A DNA stretch of 64,000 nucleotides from Hyphomicrobium sp. (lineage in GTDB: Bacteria; Pseudomonadota; Alphaproteobacteria; Rhizobiales; Hyphomicrobiaceae). A program made the translations under genes and the position numbers. The notes below the pieces were generated by a model. It did not search any database and had not been told where the DNA came from. It saw nothing but the letters and a program-made list of their open reading frames with translations. The DNA lies in assembly GCA_030148725.1 (NCBI GenBank), contig JASBSU010000050.1, positions 1-64,000 of the forward strand, in the 5' to 3' direction. Every line of letters starts with the position of its first letter. Position 1 is the stretch's first letter. Shown in pieces: positions 1 through 8,687 of this stretch.

Positions 1-737
1 TCCGTTTCGACTGCAGGCGCGAGGCGGGGTGCGGTTGTCCGCGCGGCGACGGTCTGGTTGGGCAGACGCTTGACGACGACCACCTCAGTGCCGACGTCGG
101 CGAGCGAGGCGAGATGCATCACGTGCTCGTTCATCATGCGGAAGCAGCCGGACGAGGCGGCACGGCCGATGCTCTTGGGATCGTTGGTGCCGTGAATGCG
201 GTAGAGCGTGTTGCCGAGGTAGAGCGCCATCGCGCCGAGAGGGTTCTTCAGGCCGCCGGTCATCTTGTCGGGCAGGCGACGGTCGCGGGCCAGCATTTCC
301 TTCGGCGGGTGCCAGTCCGGCCAAGCCTGCTTGCGGCTCACCGTCTCCGTGCCGGTCCAGCTGAAGCCTTCGCGACCGACCGAGATCGGGTACTGATAGG
401 CTTCGGTGGGAGACAGCACGTAATAGAGCATACGGCCTTCGCTATCGATCACGATGGAGTTCGGGGCGTAGCTGCTGACGAACTCCACCTTCGGCGGCGC
501 TGCTGGCGCTATCGCCGGCCTTGCGCCTCCTGAGCGCGTGATCGGCGTGCGGCGATCGTCGTTGCTGTAGCCCCAATTGTCGTAGCTCTCGCCACGCCAT
601 TGCTGGCCGCGGCGCGGCTGCTGCTCCCAGAACGGGCGGCGGCCGTAGCCTTCATGGCCGTAGAATTGGGCCGCTACCGGCGTCGTCTCCGCGATCACGG
701 CGACCGCCGCGGCAGACAGGGCTACGCGCCACATCAT
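1..737 (-). CDS. L,D-transpeptidase (YkuD family), C-terminus cut by window edge
   Basis: Exported enzyme of the YkuD family, which forms 3-3 peptidoglycan cross-links or attaches proteins to the wall in the periplasm. The frame opens with ATG at 737 (a second ATG follows directly at 734) and a hydrophobic signal peptide ending near VAA. It then runs through a Tyr/Arg/Gln-rich linker into the catalytic domain. The signature HGTND, followed by S-x-G-C-F-R-M with the catalytic Cys, is read at roughly nt 130-205. About 245 codons are visible and the end lies beyond base 1, so total length is unknown. The substrate preference and whether it cross-links or anchors cannot be told from sequence. The family assignment is firm; the start is likely but not certain. 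Confidence 0.9.
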   Translation of the reverse strand, partial: MMWRVALSAAAVAVIAETTPVAAQFYGHEGYGRRPFWEQQPRRGQQWRGESYDNWGYSNDDRRTPITRSGGARPAIAPAAPPKVEFVSSYAPNSIVIDSEGRMLYYVLSPTEAYQYPISVGREGFSWTGTETVSRKQAWPDWHPPKEMLARDRRLPDKMTGGLKNPLGAMALYLGNTLYRIHGTNDPKSIGRAASSGCFRMMNEHVMHLASLADVGTEVVVVKRLPNQTVAARTTAPRLAPAVET

Positions 738-841
738 GATGCAATTCCCTCAACGCTTCGCACGACTTACATATGGGTCCGCCGCGGCGATAGACAACCC
801 GCTGGCGCCAAAATTAATCGCAGCGACGGCCGCTTACGGGC

Positions 842-1540
842 TCACTCGCCTTTTTTGAAGGAATGCCAGGTGCCGTCGGCGCCGATGGTGAGGCGCCACC
901 AGGTCCACTTCTTCTTCTCGCGCATGGTCTTTGCTTCGGCAGGGCCGACGAGGCGCAGCAACTCGACCTCCTGGCCGGGCGTCAGCTGGTCGAGTTGCAA
1001 CTCGGCGAGGTATGGCCACACGTAGATGATGTTGTTCTCCAGATCGCGGCCCAGGGGAAGTTCCGCGGGGTGCATCGACAAGATCTCGGCCAGCGCGGCG
1101 AGGGTTTCGCGGCCGTTGCCATCGCCGGAGGTGCGTTTCCAATAGGCGATTGGGTCCTCGCCCGCCGGCGCGGCCGTCTCGGGCTTGATCTCGTTCCAGT
1201 CGAAGGGCTCGCGCAGATCCTCGATGGCGCCGGTATGCGTGGCGGACAGAATTGCCTGACGCATTTCCTCGACCGGAACCGGCAGCGGTCCGGGATCGTC
1301 TTCCGGGCGTTGTTGCTTCTTACGGGCGGCAGGGCGCGAGGGTGTCTCCTCGGCGGCCGCCAGGCGTTCCTGCACCGGCGCAGGTCTCGCCGCATGGACA
1401 ATGCCGAGCACCATCAGTACCAATACCGCCAAGCCCACCCGGCGCGCCGCGACCGCTGAGTAGCTCAGCACGCTCAGACTACGACCGGCGCGCACTTCGG
1501 TATTTCGGGGCGCAAGGCGGATCGGCAAAGGAAGGTGCAT
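842..1540 (-). CDS. Hypothetical membrane-anchored protein
   Basis: Uncharacterised protein of about 232 aa. The chosen ATG at 1540 overlaps the divergent LysE-type gene start by two bases; the open frame extends further upstream, but that would run through the neighbour's coding sequence. A single hydrophobic segment near residues 35-52 looks like a signal anchor. It is followed by a Pro/Arg-rich linker and a soluble C-terminal domain rich in Trp and acidic residues, ending in a KKKWTWWRLTIGADGTWHSF-type segment. No catalytic motif is recognised. The position of the anchor suggests a periplasmic C-terminal domain. A shorter start near the hydrophobic segment is possible. Confidence 0.65.
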   Translation of the reverse strand: MHLPLPIRLAPRNTEVRAGRSLSVLSYSAVAARRVGLAVLVLMVLGIVHAARPAPVQERLAAAEETPSRPAARKKQQRPEDDPGPLPVPVEEMRQAILSATHTGAIEDLREPFDWNEIKPETAAPAGEDPIAYWKRTSGDGNGRETLAALAEILSMHPAELPLGRDLENNIIYVWPYLAELQLDQLTPGQEVELLRLVGPAEAKTMREKKKWTWWRLTIGADGTWHSFKKGE

Positions 1541-2204
1541 GGAATTTCTGCCCAATCCGCTCATCATTCCCGTTGGCATCATCATCGGAATTCTTGTCGC
1601 TGCCCCAGTCGGTCCCGTCAACGTCCTCTGCATCCAGCGGGCTATAGAGCGCGGGTTCTGGGGAGGTATTGCGGCAGGCCTTGGCGCGATGCTCGGGGAT
1701 GGCCTTATCGCGCTGTGCGCGGCGCTTGGCGTCGGCGCCATCTCGGGCGCTGTGCAGGATCACCGGAACGCGATCCAGTTCGTTGGCGGTCTGGCGCTCG
1801 TCGCGCTCGGAACGAAGCTCTATTTCGCGCCCCCCCGCATCGTGCCGGTGGCCACGGTATCGGGAAAGCGCGAGACGCTGCGAGACTTCGTCTGGGACAT
1901 TCCGCAGACGTTTCTGCTCACGATCACCAATCCGGGTGCGGTTCTCGGGCTTTTCGCGATCTTCGGCGGCGTCTCAACGTTCGTCGAGGTTGAAAGCTAT
2001 GTCGATGCGCTGACGATCGTCGCGGCGGTCATGGCGGGAAGCCTCGCGTGGTGGGTGTCGCTGTCGCACCTCATCGCGCGGTTTCGCCACCGCATCAGTG
2101 GCGATCGGCTGGCGTTCATGAACCGCATCGCGGGTCTGCTGCTGGTCGGCTTCGGGCTGGTGCTGATCGGCGAACTCGCCAGCAAGCGACTGGGCCTGCT
2201 CTAA
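1539..2204 (+). CDS. LysE/RhtB-family exporter
   Basis: A 221-aa inner-membrane protein of the LysE/RhtB amino-acid exporter superfamily. The N-terminus has the family pattern of a first helix followed by a Pro/Gly-rich stretch (AAPVGPVNVLCIQRAIERG), which lines the transport path in this family. Five to six hydrophobic segments follow, with the typical break between helices 3 and 4, and the length is usual for the family. It starts with ATG at 1539, just overlapping the divergent gene's start, so both may be controlled from a very short shared region. The substrate (basic amino acids, homoserine or threonine, or another metabolite) cannot be predicted. Confidence 0.85.
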   Translation: MEFLPNPLIIPVGIIIGILVAAPVGPVNVLCIQRAIERGFWGGIAAGLGAMLGDGLIALCAALGVGAISGAVQDHRNAIQFVGGLALVALGTKLYFAPPRIVPVATVSGKRETLRDFVWDIPQTFLLTITNPGAVLGLFAIFGGVSTFVEVESYVDALTIVAAVMAGSLAWWVSLSHLIARFRHRISGDRLAFMNRIAGLLLVGFGLVLIGELASKRLGLL

Positions 2205-2263
2205 CGCGGGCGCGGTTGCTCAGACCGAAACGCGTTGCGCGTAATCGTGCGGACGAGCGGTCG

Positions 2264-2521
2264 TTACTGGCGCGTGTGGTGGAGCGTGAACTCGCCGACG
2301 CGGATGCGCTTTTCGAGGCCCTGCGCCAGCTTCACGACCGCCTCTTCGCCATACTGCGAGACGAGATCGGTGAGCGCGGTGAAGAGGGCCGCGTAGGCCA
2401 TCTGCTCGTTCGGAACGCCACTCTCGGTGCCTTCGTCCCAGGCTTCGAGAATGAGCGAGAGCGCGCGGTAAGTGGAATCGTCGGCGTCGAGGCCTTGGAA
2501 AAGCTGCATGTCGTCCCCCAT
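2264..2521 (-). CDS. Small conserved-type hypothetical protein (85 aa)
   Basis: An 85-aa soluble, acidic protein with no signal peptide or membrane segment. It appears all-helical, with regularly spaced Leu/Ala and an acidic N-terminus (MGDDMQLFQGLDADDST). A nearby second ATG (codon 5) could also be the start. It is encoded convergently to the LysE-type exporter and downstream of the TIGR02301 gene on the same strand, separated from it by about 160 bases. I do not recognise a named family, and no catalytic residues stand out. Codon usage and composition match neighbouring genes, which supports it being real. Confidence 0.6.
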   Translation of the reverse strand: MGDDMQLFQGLDADDSTYRALSLILEAWDEGTESGVPNEQMAYAALFTALTDLVSQYGEEAVVKLAQGLEKRIRVGEFTLHHTRQ

Positions 2522-2683
2522 GCGAATGTTCCCCCGAGCAAGCGAGGGCGCCCCATCCGCCCACGCTCGTCGTCGTCGCCAGTCAGCCGGCGACTTTTAC
2601 GTGCATATCATGCAGGGCGGGATCGGGAAGCGCGGGTGGCTTTCAAAGTAAACCCGCGCGCTATGGATTTTACCGAGGGGCGT

Positions 2684-3085
2684 TCAAGGTACTGAGCGCA
2701 CAAGCGTATCCGCGATACCGGCACCCTCGGCGAGGAAGCGGTTTATCGCATTCTGAGCCGAAGGGCTGCAGGTGTTATAAGTGCGAGAATAGCTCTGGTA
2801 GCCCTTGTTGAAGCTACGCGTGAGCTTCGCCTTGCGCAGTGCCGATGTGCCTTCCGCCTGCAGCAGCTCCGTCATCCGATCACGCCATAGCTGCCCTTCG
2901 TCGGCGCCGCAGAGTTCGCGCAGATAATGGACGGCGCCCAGGATCTCGGAAAGCCTGAGCAGGCGGTCGTCGTAGGGCTTGGTATCGGGTGCGGCCAACG
3001 CCGGCAGGATGGCAGCCAGAAGTGCGCAGGCTGCGAGCGGCAGCCGGCGTGTGGTGGATCTGCGAATTGGCGCTGAGCCTGTCAT
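2684..3085 (-). CDS. TIGR02301/DUF2385 family exported protein
   Basis: A 133-aa protein matching the pattern of the alphaproteobacterial TIGR02301 (DUF2385) family. It has an Arg-rich N-terminus, a hydrophobic export segment ending near LPALAA, and a mature domain with [18 protein letters not shown] and a C-terminal segment including [15 protein letters not shown]. Two cysteines, one in each conserved block, could form a disulfide in the periplasm. Its start overlaps the stop of the upstream NUDIX gene by four bases (ATGA), indicating translational coupling in a two-gene operon. The molecular function of the family is unknown. Confidence 0.85.
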   Translation of the reverse strand: MTGSAPIRRSTTRRLPLAACALLAAILPALAAPDTKPYDDRLLRLSEILGAVHYLRELCGADEGQLWRDRMTELLQAEGTSALRKAKLTRSFNKGYQSYSRTYNTCSPSAQNAINRFLAEGAGIADTLVRSVP

Positions 3086-3573
3086 CCGGAGATATTGTAC
3101 TCGATTCTGGACGGTCCCGTGGCTTCACTACACCCAGCGGCAAGGAGCCGCCAAGCGTGCTCGACCACGAATTGCGTGCCGTGCGTGAGCTTCAGGTTCT
3201 TGACGGTATCGAGTGCGACGAACCGCGCCTCGCGCACATCGCTGCGGGCTTGCGGCTCGCCGTCGTCGGCGCGGCCGAAATAGGTGGCGATGACGTAGTG
3301 CAGGACCACCTTTCCCTCTTCGTCATGATCGATGACGTCGTAGACGCCTGCCAGGCCCTCGATATGGGAGGTGAGGCCGGTTTCTTCGTGGACCTCGCGG
3401 CGCGCGGCATCCTCCGCGGTCTCACCAAACTCGATGGAGCCGCCGGGGAGCGTCCAAAGGCCCTCGGACGGGCCTTCGGCGCGCTCGACCAGGAGCACGC
3501 TTTCGCCGCGAAACAGAACGGCGCTCGCGGCAGCCCGCGGCCAGTGGCGATCGTCCTCGCTAGAATTAGGCAT
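3082..3573 (-). CDS. NUDIX hydrolase
   Basis: A 163-aa cytosolic NUDIX-fold pyrophosphohydrolase. The Nudix box is complete: G-x5-E-x7-R-E-V-H-E-E-T-G-L around residues 45-67, which supplies the divalent-metal ligands. Length and the flanking beta strands ([21 protein letters not shown]) fit ADP-ribose or (d)NTP-type family members, but substrate cannot be assigned. It is the first gene of an overlapping pair with the TIGR02301-type protein (4-base overlap). It is divergent from the HMCES-like gene, leaving a short shared promoter region of about 40 bases. Confidence 0.9.
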   Translation of the reverse strand: MPNSSEDDRHWPRAAASAVLFRGESVLLVERAEGPSEGLWTLPGGSIEFGETAEDAARREVHEETGLTSHIEGLAGVYDVIDHDEEGKVVLHYVIATYFGRADDGEPQARSDVREARFVALDTVKNLKLTHGTQFVVEHAWRLLAAGCSEATGPSRIEYNISG

Positions 3574-3614
3574 CTGTCTTCTCCTGGCAGCCGCTGCGCA
3601 CTACCTTGCAGCAC

Positions 3615-4304
3615 ATGTGTACGCGCTATTCCCTGACGTCGCCGCACGAGGCGGTGCGACTCTACTTTCGCTATTTGAACGAGGCGGTGTTTCCGCCGCG
3701 TTACAATATCGCGCCTTCGCAGCCGGTGGCGATCGTGCGCGATACAGAGCGGGGGATACGCGAGATGGCGTTGGTCCGGTGGGGGTTGATCCCCGGCTGG
3801 GTGAAGGATCCGCGCCAGTTCAAGATGCTGGTGAACGCGCGCTGCGAGGGGGCGGCCGAGAAGCCCTCGTTCCGGGCCGGGTTGCGGCACAAGCGGTGCC
3901 TCGTGCTGGCGGACGGCTTCTATGAGTGGACGGGGCCGGCCGGAAACAAGCGCCCGCATCTCGTCAGGCCCAAAAGCGGCGGGCCGATGGGGCTCGCCGG
4001 GATCTATGAAAATTGGCTCGGGGCCGATGGCAGCGAGATCGAGACCATGGCAATTTTGACCACGGCCGCCAATGCCACCATGGCGCCGCTGCACAACCGG
4101 ATGCCGCTGATCATCGCGCCGGAGCATTTCGACGTGTGGCTCGATTGCCGCCCTGGGACGGCGACGCACATCGCCGACCTGCTCGTCCCGGCGCCAGACG
4201 ACCTTCTGGAAATCATCGAGGTCAGCCGCAAGCTGAACAACCCGAGCAACGAAGGCCCGCAGGTCCAGGAGCCCGTCATGCCGGCGCAAGCCAGCCTGTT
4301 CTGA
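3615..4304 (+). CDS. yedK: HMCES/YedK-type abasic-site DNA-protein crosslink protein (SRAP)
   Basis: A 229-aa SOS response-associated peptidase (SRAP) domain protein. It covalently caps abasic sites in single-stranded DNA through an N-terminal cysteine. The start must be the ATG at 3615 because the catalytic Cys has to be residue 2 (MCTRYS); an in-frame TTG nine bases upstream would bury it. The other active-site residues are in place: Asn74 (VNARCE), Glu104 (GFYEW) and His160 (PLHNRMP). RYNIAPSQPV and RWGLIPGW are family hallmarks. No LexA box was recognised. It is divergent from the NUDIX/TIGR02301 pair. Assignment is very firm. Confidence 0.95.
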   Translation: MCTRYSLTSPHEAVRLYFRYLNEAVFPPRYNIAPSQPVAIVRDTERGIREMALVRWGLIPGWVKDPRQFKMLVNARCEGAAEKPSFRAGLRHKRCLVLADGFYEWTGPAGNKRPHLVRPKSGGPMGLAGIYENWLGADGSEIETMAILTTAANATMAPLHNRMPLIIAPEHFDVWLDCRPGTATHIADLLVPAPDDLLEIIEVSRKLNNPSNEGPQVQEPVMPAQASLF

Positions 4305-4472
4305 GGCAGCCAGCGTTCGCGTTAACGAAGCCAGGGGCGCCCGGGCCATCGCTGGCGTGGCGTGCTGGCGTCACATTGGCGTGCTGGTGATGGGCGTGAG
4401 ACACGCAAGCCCTCTCGCAGCCGGCATTTTTCGGGGCTAAGCTTGCGCGGGGTAAGGTGAGGAGCTTGGCGT

Positions 4473-6071
4473 ATGGACTATCGGGGGCAGGATCTCGACC
4501 TCAGGACGTCGCGCTGGAGTGCGGCGTCGACCGATCCGACAGGCTGGCGAGAAGTATCCTCGCAGGTACCGCACGCACCGACGCCGCGTCCATCCGCTTC
4601 GCGTTCGGGACCGATCTGGGTCGACGAGACGGTTCTGACCTGCGCGAACCAGGCCTATGACGTGGCGCTGGCCTATCGCTCGGCGGATGTGCGCATTGAA
4701 CACCTGCTGCTGGCCATGACGCGTGTCGATGTCGCGGCACAGGCGCTCGAAGTACGCGGTGTGCCGGTGGTGTCCCTGCGCCGCGACAGCGCCGTTACGA
4801 TCGCGGCCGAGCCACCCTCCGCTGCCGGCGAAGCGGCAACTCCGCGCCGCTCGCCGGAACTCGAAGACGTGCTGCGGCTTGCTGGCCTGCGCGCCTCGCA
4901 CCTCGGTCATGCCGCCACGGTCGAGGATGTGGTGCAGGTGCTTTGCGAGATCGGCGGCGATCTTCCGGGCGGTGATCTCGTCGCGCGTTACTTCCCGCGC
5001 GCGCCGCGCGAGTACCGGGGGACCAGCGCTGGACCCCGGCCGCAGCATTTTGCGAATGCCGCCGCGCACCTGCTGGAGGTCAGCGAAAGCGACAGCGCGC
5101 CCGCGGTGGAGGCGCCGCAAACGGGACCTCGATTCGACCCCGCCCTCGTACACACGCTTTTCGACCGCCTCGGCGATATCGAGCGCGTATTCTCCGAGCG
5201 GCTGTCAACCGTCGAACAGGCGCTGGCGCGCGAGCCTATGCCGACCATTGTCGATCTCGGGCCAGTCGAAAGCCGGCTCTCGAGCATCGAGACATCGCTG
5301 CTCAGCCGGCCCAGCGAAAGCGGCGTTGTCGCCATTGATCCGGCGCTGTCGGATCGTCTTTGGGCGATCGAGCACGCGCTGGGTGTGGAGCGCACCGAGC
5401 GGACGAGCGCGGTGACGCAGCTCTCCGATGAAATCACGGGCGTGCGCAGCGCCGTGCGTCTTGCCGCGCAGAATGGCGAGCAGGCACAAGGGGCGCTCAG
5501 CGAACACGTGCAACAGGTGGCCGTCGACCTGCAGCAGCTTGCCGACCAGATTCAGAAGATCGTGACCGGTCTGGAGCAGCACCGGATCGATTTGGCTTCC
5601 GGCGTCGGCGACCGCATCACGGATATCGAGAAGGCGCTCGACGCTTACGACCAACGACTTTCGGAATCGCAGACCGTCTACGCGGCCGAACTCGCCGAGG
5701 TGCACGATGCGCTCATGAAGATCAGCGCCAATCAGCACACGCTGGCTGGCGTGATCGACAACTGGCGCAACAACGATTCCGGCGAGATCCATCTCATCAA
5801 TGCGCGCATCGGTGCGGTGCATGAAGACGGTGCCAAGCGGCTGGCGGCGATCCAGAAGCTTTGTGCGGACGTCGATACGCTGTCGCAGCTGGTGCTGGAG
5901 GATCGCAGCCAGCCCAAGCGCGGCAGCTTCAAGCAGTGGCTTTACGGGACCGAGGACTGGATCCGCGCGAGCTGGCGTCGCGCGCGCTCTCCGATGGTCG
6001 AGCCGGTCGATCTGAAGCCCGGCCGCAGCGGCGGCTTCTGGCCGTTCAAGAGACGAAGCTCGGCGCTTTGA
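4473..6071 (+). CDS. Clp-N-domain-like protein with long coiled coil, no AAA+ module
   Basis: A 532-aa protein. After a disordered N-terminus (about residues 1-50), residues about 50-170 resemble the double Clp N-terminal repeat. The first half contains AYDVALAYRSADVRIEHLLL and the second LEDVLRLAGLRASHLG; the pair ends in LPGGDLVARYF. The rest (about 220-480) is polar, heptad-like and probably coiled coil. It ends in a basic Trp/Arg-rich tail (FKQWLYGTEDWIRASWRRAR and WPFKRR) that could contact membrane or nucleic acid. No Walker motifs are present, so it is not a ClpA/B/C unfoldase. A role as adaptor or scaffold is a guess. The start is ATG 4473 with an AG-rich GAGGAG just upstream. Confidence 0.7.
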   Translation: MDYRGQDLDLRTSRWSAASTDPTGWREVSSQVPHAPTPRPSASRSGPIWVDETVLTCANQAYDVALAYRSADVRIEHLLLAMTRVDVAAQALEVRGVPVVSLRRDSAVTIAAEPPSAAGEAATPRRSPELEDVLRLAGLRASHLGHAATVEDVVQVLCEIGGDLPGGDLVARYFPRAPREYRGTSAGPRPQHFANAAAHLLEVSESDSAPAVEAPQTGPRFDPALVHTLFDRLGDIERVFSERLSTVEQALAREPMPTIVDLGPVESRLSSIETSLLSRPSESGVVAIDPALSDRLWAIEHALGVERTERTSAVTQLSDEITGVRSAVRLAAQNGEQAQGALSEHVQQVAVDLQQLADQIQKIVTGLEQHRIDLASGVGDRITDIEKALDAYDQRLSESQTVYAAELAEVHDALMKISANQHTLAGVIDNWRNNDSGEIHLINARIGAVHEDGAKRLAAIQKLCADVDTLSQLVLEDRSQPKRGSFKQWLYGTEDWIRASWRRARSPMVEPVDLKPGRSGGFWPFKRRSSAL

Positions 6072-6073
6072 GA

Positions 6074-7465
6074 CTAGAGGACCTTGCCGGGATTGAGGAT
6101 GCCGTTGGGATCGAGCGCGTCCTTGATCTTGCGCATCATGGCGATCTCGAGCGGGCTCTTGAACCGTGCCAGCTCCGATCGCTTCATCTGGCCGATGCCG
6201 TGCTCGGCGGAGATCGATCCCGAGAAGCGCGCCACGACGTCGTGAACGGCGCTGGTCATGTCGTTCCATAGCGTCAGGTACGCAGCCTTGTCCGCCCCCG
6301 GCGGCTGGCTGACGTTGTAATGCACGTTCCCGTCACCGAAATGGCCGAACACCACCGGCCGCGCTCCGTGACAGACGGTTTCGACGACAGCTCCCGCTTC
6401 GGCGATGAATTCGGGGATGTGCGCGATCGGCACCGACACGTCGTGCTTGATGCTGCCGCCCTCGTGACGCTGCGCCTCCGAAGCGCTTTCGCGCAGTTTC
6501 CACAGTGCCTGCGCCTGCGCGAGCGATCCGGCGATCACCACGTCGGAGATGATGTTCTTCTCGCTCGCCTCGGCGAGCATGCCTTGCATCGCGGTCTCGA
6601 TGACGCCGCCTTCGGAGGCGCTCGACATCTCGATCAGCACGTACCACGGCGAGGCTTCGCGCAGCGGGATGCGCGTATTGGGGATGTGCCGCGTGACAAG
6701 CTCCAGCGTGAAGCCGCTCATGAACTCGAATGCCGTGAGCGACTGTGCGCCCCGTGCTTCGGCGAGGCGGAAGAGCGTTGCCACATCTTCCAGTGTCGGC
6801 AGGGCGGCGAGCGCGACGGCGGTCTCAACCGGGCGCGGAAACAGCTTCAAGGTCGCGGCGGTGATGATGCCGAGCGTGCCTTCCGATCCGATGAATAGAT
6901 CGCGCAGATCGTAGCCGGTGTTGTCCTTCTTGAGCGCTCGCAGGCCCTCCCATATCTCGCCGTTCGCGGTCACGACCTCCAGGCCGAGAGCGAGGGCGCG
7001 CGCATTGCCGTAGGCGAGGACGCCGGTTCCGCCAGCGTTGGTGGCGAGGACTCCACCGATCTGGCAGCTGCCCTCAGACGGAAGGCTCAGCGGAAAGAGG
7101 CGTCCGGCGCGCTCTGCAGCGGCCTGGGCCTCGGCAAGCGTCACGCCGGCCTCGACGATCATGGTGCCGCCGGCGGCGTCGACGCTGCGCACGCTGTTGA
7201 GGCGTGCCAGCGACAGCACGACCTCGCTTGCATCGGGCGAGGGAATCTGGCCCCCGACGAGGCCGGTGTTGCCGCCCTGGGGGACGATGGAGACGCCGGC
7301 GTCGTTGGCAATGGAGAGGATGTCAGCCACTTCGCGCGTCGAGCCGGGGCGCAGGATGAGCGCCGCGGTGCCATTGTAGAGGCCGCGCATCTCGCGCAGG
7401 TACGGCATCATCTGTTCGGGATCGGTGATGGCGTGCGCTGCGCCGACGACCGATGCCATGTGCAT
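6074..7465 (-). CDS. FAD-linked oxidase (GlcD / D-lactate dehydrogenase-like)
   Basis: A flavoprotein of the PCMH/FAD-binding type-4 family (D-2-hydroxyacid dehydrogenases, glycolate oxidase GlcD, DLD). The N-terminal FAD domain shows PQGGNTGLVGGQ. SEGTLGIITAATLKLFPRP marks the end of the PCMH domain. The C-terminal cap carries FGHFGDGNVHYNV and SAEHGIGQMKR, typical of DLD-type enzymes. It oxidises a D-2-hydroxyacid to the 2-oxoacid, but substrate is not decidable. The start is uncertain: ATG 7465 gives about 463 aa, which is near family length. The frame stays open to 7594, but the extra N-terminus looks non-native. It is convergent with the Clp-N-like gene, two bases apart. Confidence 0.88.
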   Translation of the reverse strand: MHMASVVGAAHAITDPEQMMPYLREMRGLYNGTAALILRPGSTREVADILSIANDAGVSIVPQGGNTGLVGGQIPSPDASEVVLSLARLNSVRSVDAAGGTMIVEAGVTLAEAQAAAERAGRLFPLSLPSEGSCQIGGVLATNAGGTGVLAYGNARALALGLEVVTANGEIWEGLRALKKDNTGYDLRDLFIGSEGTLGIITAATLKLFPRPVETAVALAALPTLEDVATLFRLAEARGAQSLTAFEFMSGFTLELVTRHIPNTRIPLREASPWYVLIEMSSASEGGVIETAMQGMLAEASEKNIISDVVIAGSLAQAQALWKLRESASEAQRHEGGSIKHDVSVPIAHIPEFIAEAGAVVETVCHGARPVVFGHFGDGNVHYNVSQPPGADKAAYLTLWNDMTSAVHDVVARFSGSISAEHGIGQMKRSELARFKSPLEIAMMRKIKDALDPNGILNPGKVL

Positions 7466-7627
7466 CAGCGCGCGCTCGCGTGGGCCGATCGCTGCTCGGC
7501 CCGTGGTTCCGCTTTGTGCGCTCTCAGTCGGCAAAAGAGATACCCGCGCTTGATCGTTTCGCCGACTGTTGCCGGAAAAATGGCCGGTCGGCAAATGGCG
7601 CGAAGAATCGAGGTGGGGATTGCGCGG

Positions 7628-8581
7628 TCAGCGCGGGGCGGCGGCGCGCTGCAGGCGGTCGTTGATGGCCTCGCCGAGGCCCGCCTCGGGGATTGGCATG
7701 ACGGCGATGGATGGAACTCCGGCCGCATCGAGGGTGCGCAGTGCGGTGAAAAGGTTCGCGGCCGCTTCGGCGAGGTCGCCAGAGGGGCTCAGGTTGATGA
7801 CTGGGCCCTCGGTTTCAGGCGCATCGGGTCCAAAGGCGAGCAAAGCCTCTCCGGCGCGCACGTCGCGTGCGTTCAGGCGCACCTTGGCGCTTGGCGCGTA
7901 GTGGCTGAGGAGCTGTCCTGGTGCGCTCGGGCGGGCGGCATCGATATCGCCGCGCACGACCTTCGTTGCGAGCGCGGCTTCGATGGCTTCGACCGTGACC
8001 GCGCCGGGTCGGAGCAGGATTGGCGTTTCGCCGCGCGCGTCGACGATGGTGGATTCCAGGCCATGTGCCGTCGCGCCGCCGTCGAGCACCATCGCAACCG
8101 CCTCGCCGAGGTCGGCGTCGACGTGGGCAGCCTGCGTCGGGCTGACGTGGCCGGAGCGGTTCGCCGAGGGCGCGGCGAGCGGCCGGCCGGTTGCGGCGAG
8201 CAATGCGCGTGCGACAGGGTGATCGGGCGAGCGCACGGCGATGCTGGTCAAGCCGCCGGTAACAAGGTCGGAGAGCGGGGAGCCTTGACGCATCTCGACC
8301 ACCAGCGTCAGCGGGCCGGGCCAGAACGCATCGGCGAGGCGGCGCGCCAGGGGTGTGAAGTCCGCATGCGTTGCGGCTTCGGTCGCGCTGAGCACATGTA
8401 CGATCAGCGGATTGAAGCGGGGGCGGCCTTTGGCAGCGAAGATCTGCGCGACCGCATGGCCATTGGTGGCGTCGGCGCCGAGGCCATAGACGGTCTCGGT
8501 CGGGAAGGCGACGAGGCGTCCCGCGCGCAGGTGCTCTGCGGCGGCGGCTATCGCCTTGTCATCTGCCTTCTCGACGCTCAT
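7628..8581 (-). CDS. tsaC: L-threonylcarbamoyladenylate synthase (TsaC/Sua5)
   Basis: A 317-aa Sua5/YrdC/YwlC-type enzyme that makes threonylcarbamoyl-AMP from threonine, bicarbonate and ATP, the first step of the universal t6A37 tRNA modification. The YrdC domain is clear in the N-terminal 200 residues: GRLVAFPTETVYGLGADA, KGRPRFNPLIVHV, FWPGPLTLV, APSANRSGHVSPT. The C-terminal about 100 residues form the extra Sua5 domain (PGQLLSHYAPSAKVRL), so this is the long Sua5 rather than the short TsaC form. Start at ATG 8581 (MSVEKADD) was chosen by homology; the frame is open further upstream but lacks family features. Confidence 0.93.
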   Translation of the reverse strand: MSVEKADDKAIAAAAEHLRAGRLVAFPTETVYGLGADATNGHAVAQIFAAKGRPRFNPLIVHVLSATEAATHADFTPLARRLADAFWPGPLTLVVEMRQGSPLSDLVTGGLTSIAVRSPDHPVARALLAATGRPLAAPSANRSGHVSPTQAAHVDADLGEAVAMVLDGGATAHGLESTIVDARGETPILLRPGAVTVEAIEAALATKVVRGDIDAARPSAPGQLLSHYAPSAKVRLNARDVRAGEALLAFGPDAPETEGPVINLSPSGDLAEAAANLFTALRTLDAAGVPSIAVMPIPEAGLGEAINDRLQRAAAPR

Positions 8582-8687
8582 TGGGCCGTGACTCCGGTAT
8601 CGGTGGGGTTCCTTACCTGTCCGGCTGAATTCTGTCCAAAGGGCGTGTAAAAGTTGCTGACCGATTGGAAGGACAGGCGGCGGATCG

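Noticed and set aside
5205-6269. Minus-strand frame of 354 codons over the Clp-N-like protein
   Set aside because: Mirror of the coding strand with low-complexity Arg/Leu content; the plus-strand gene has domain support.
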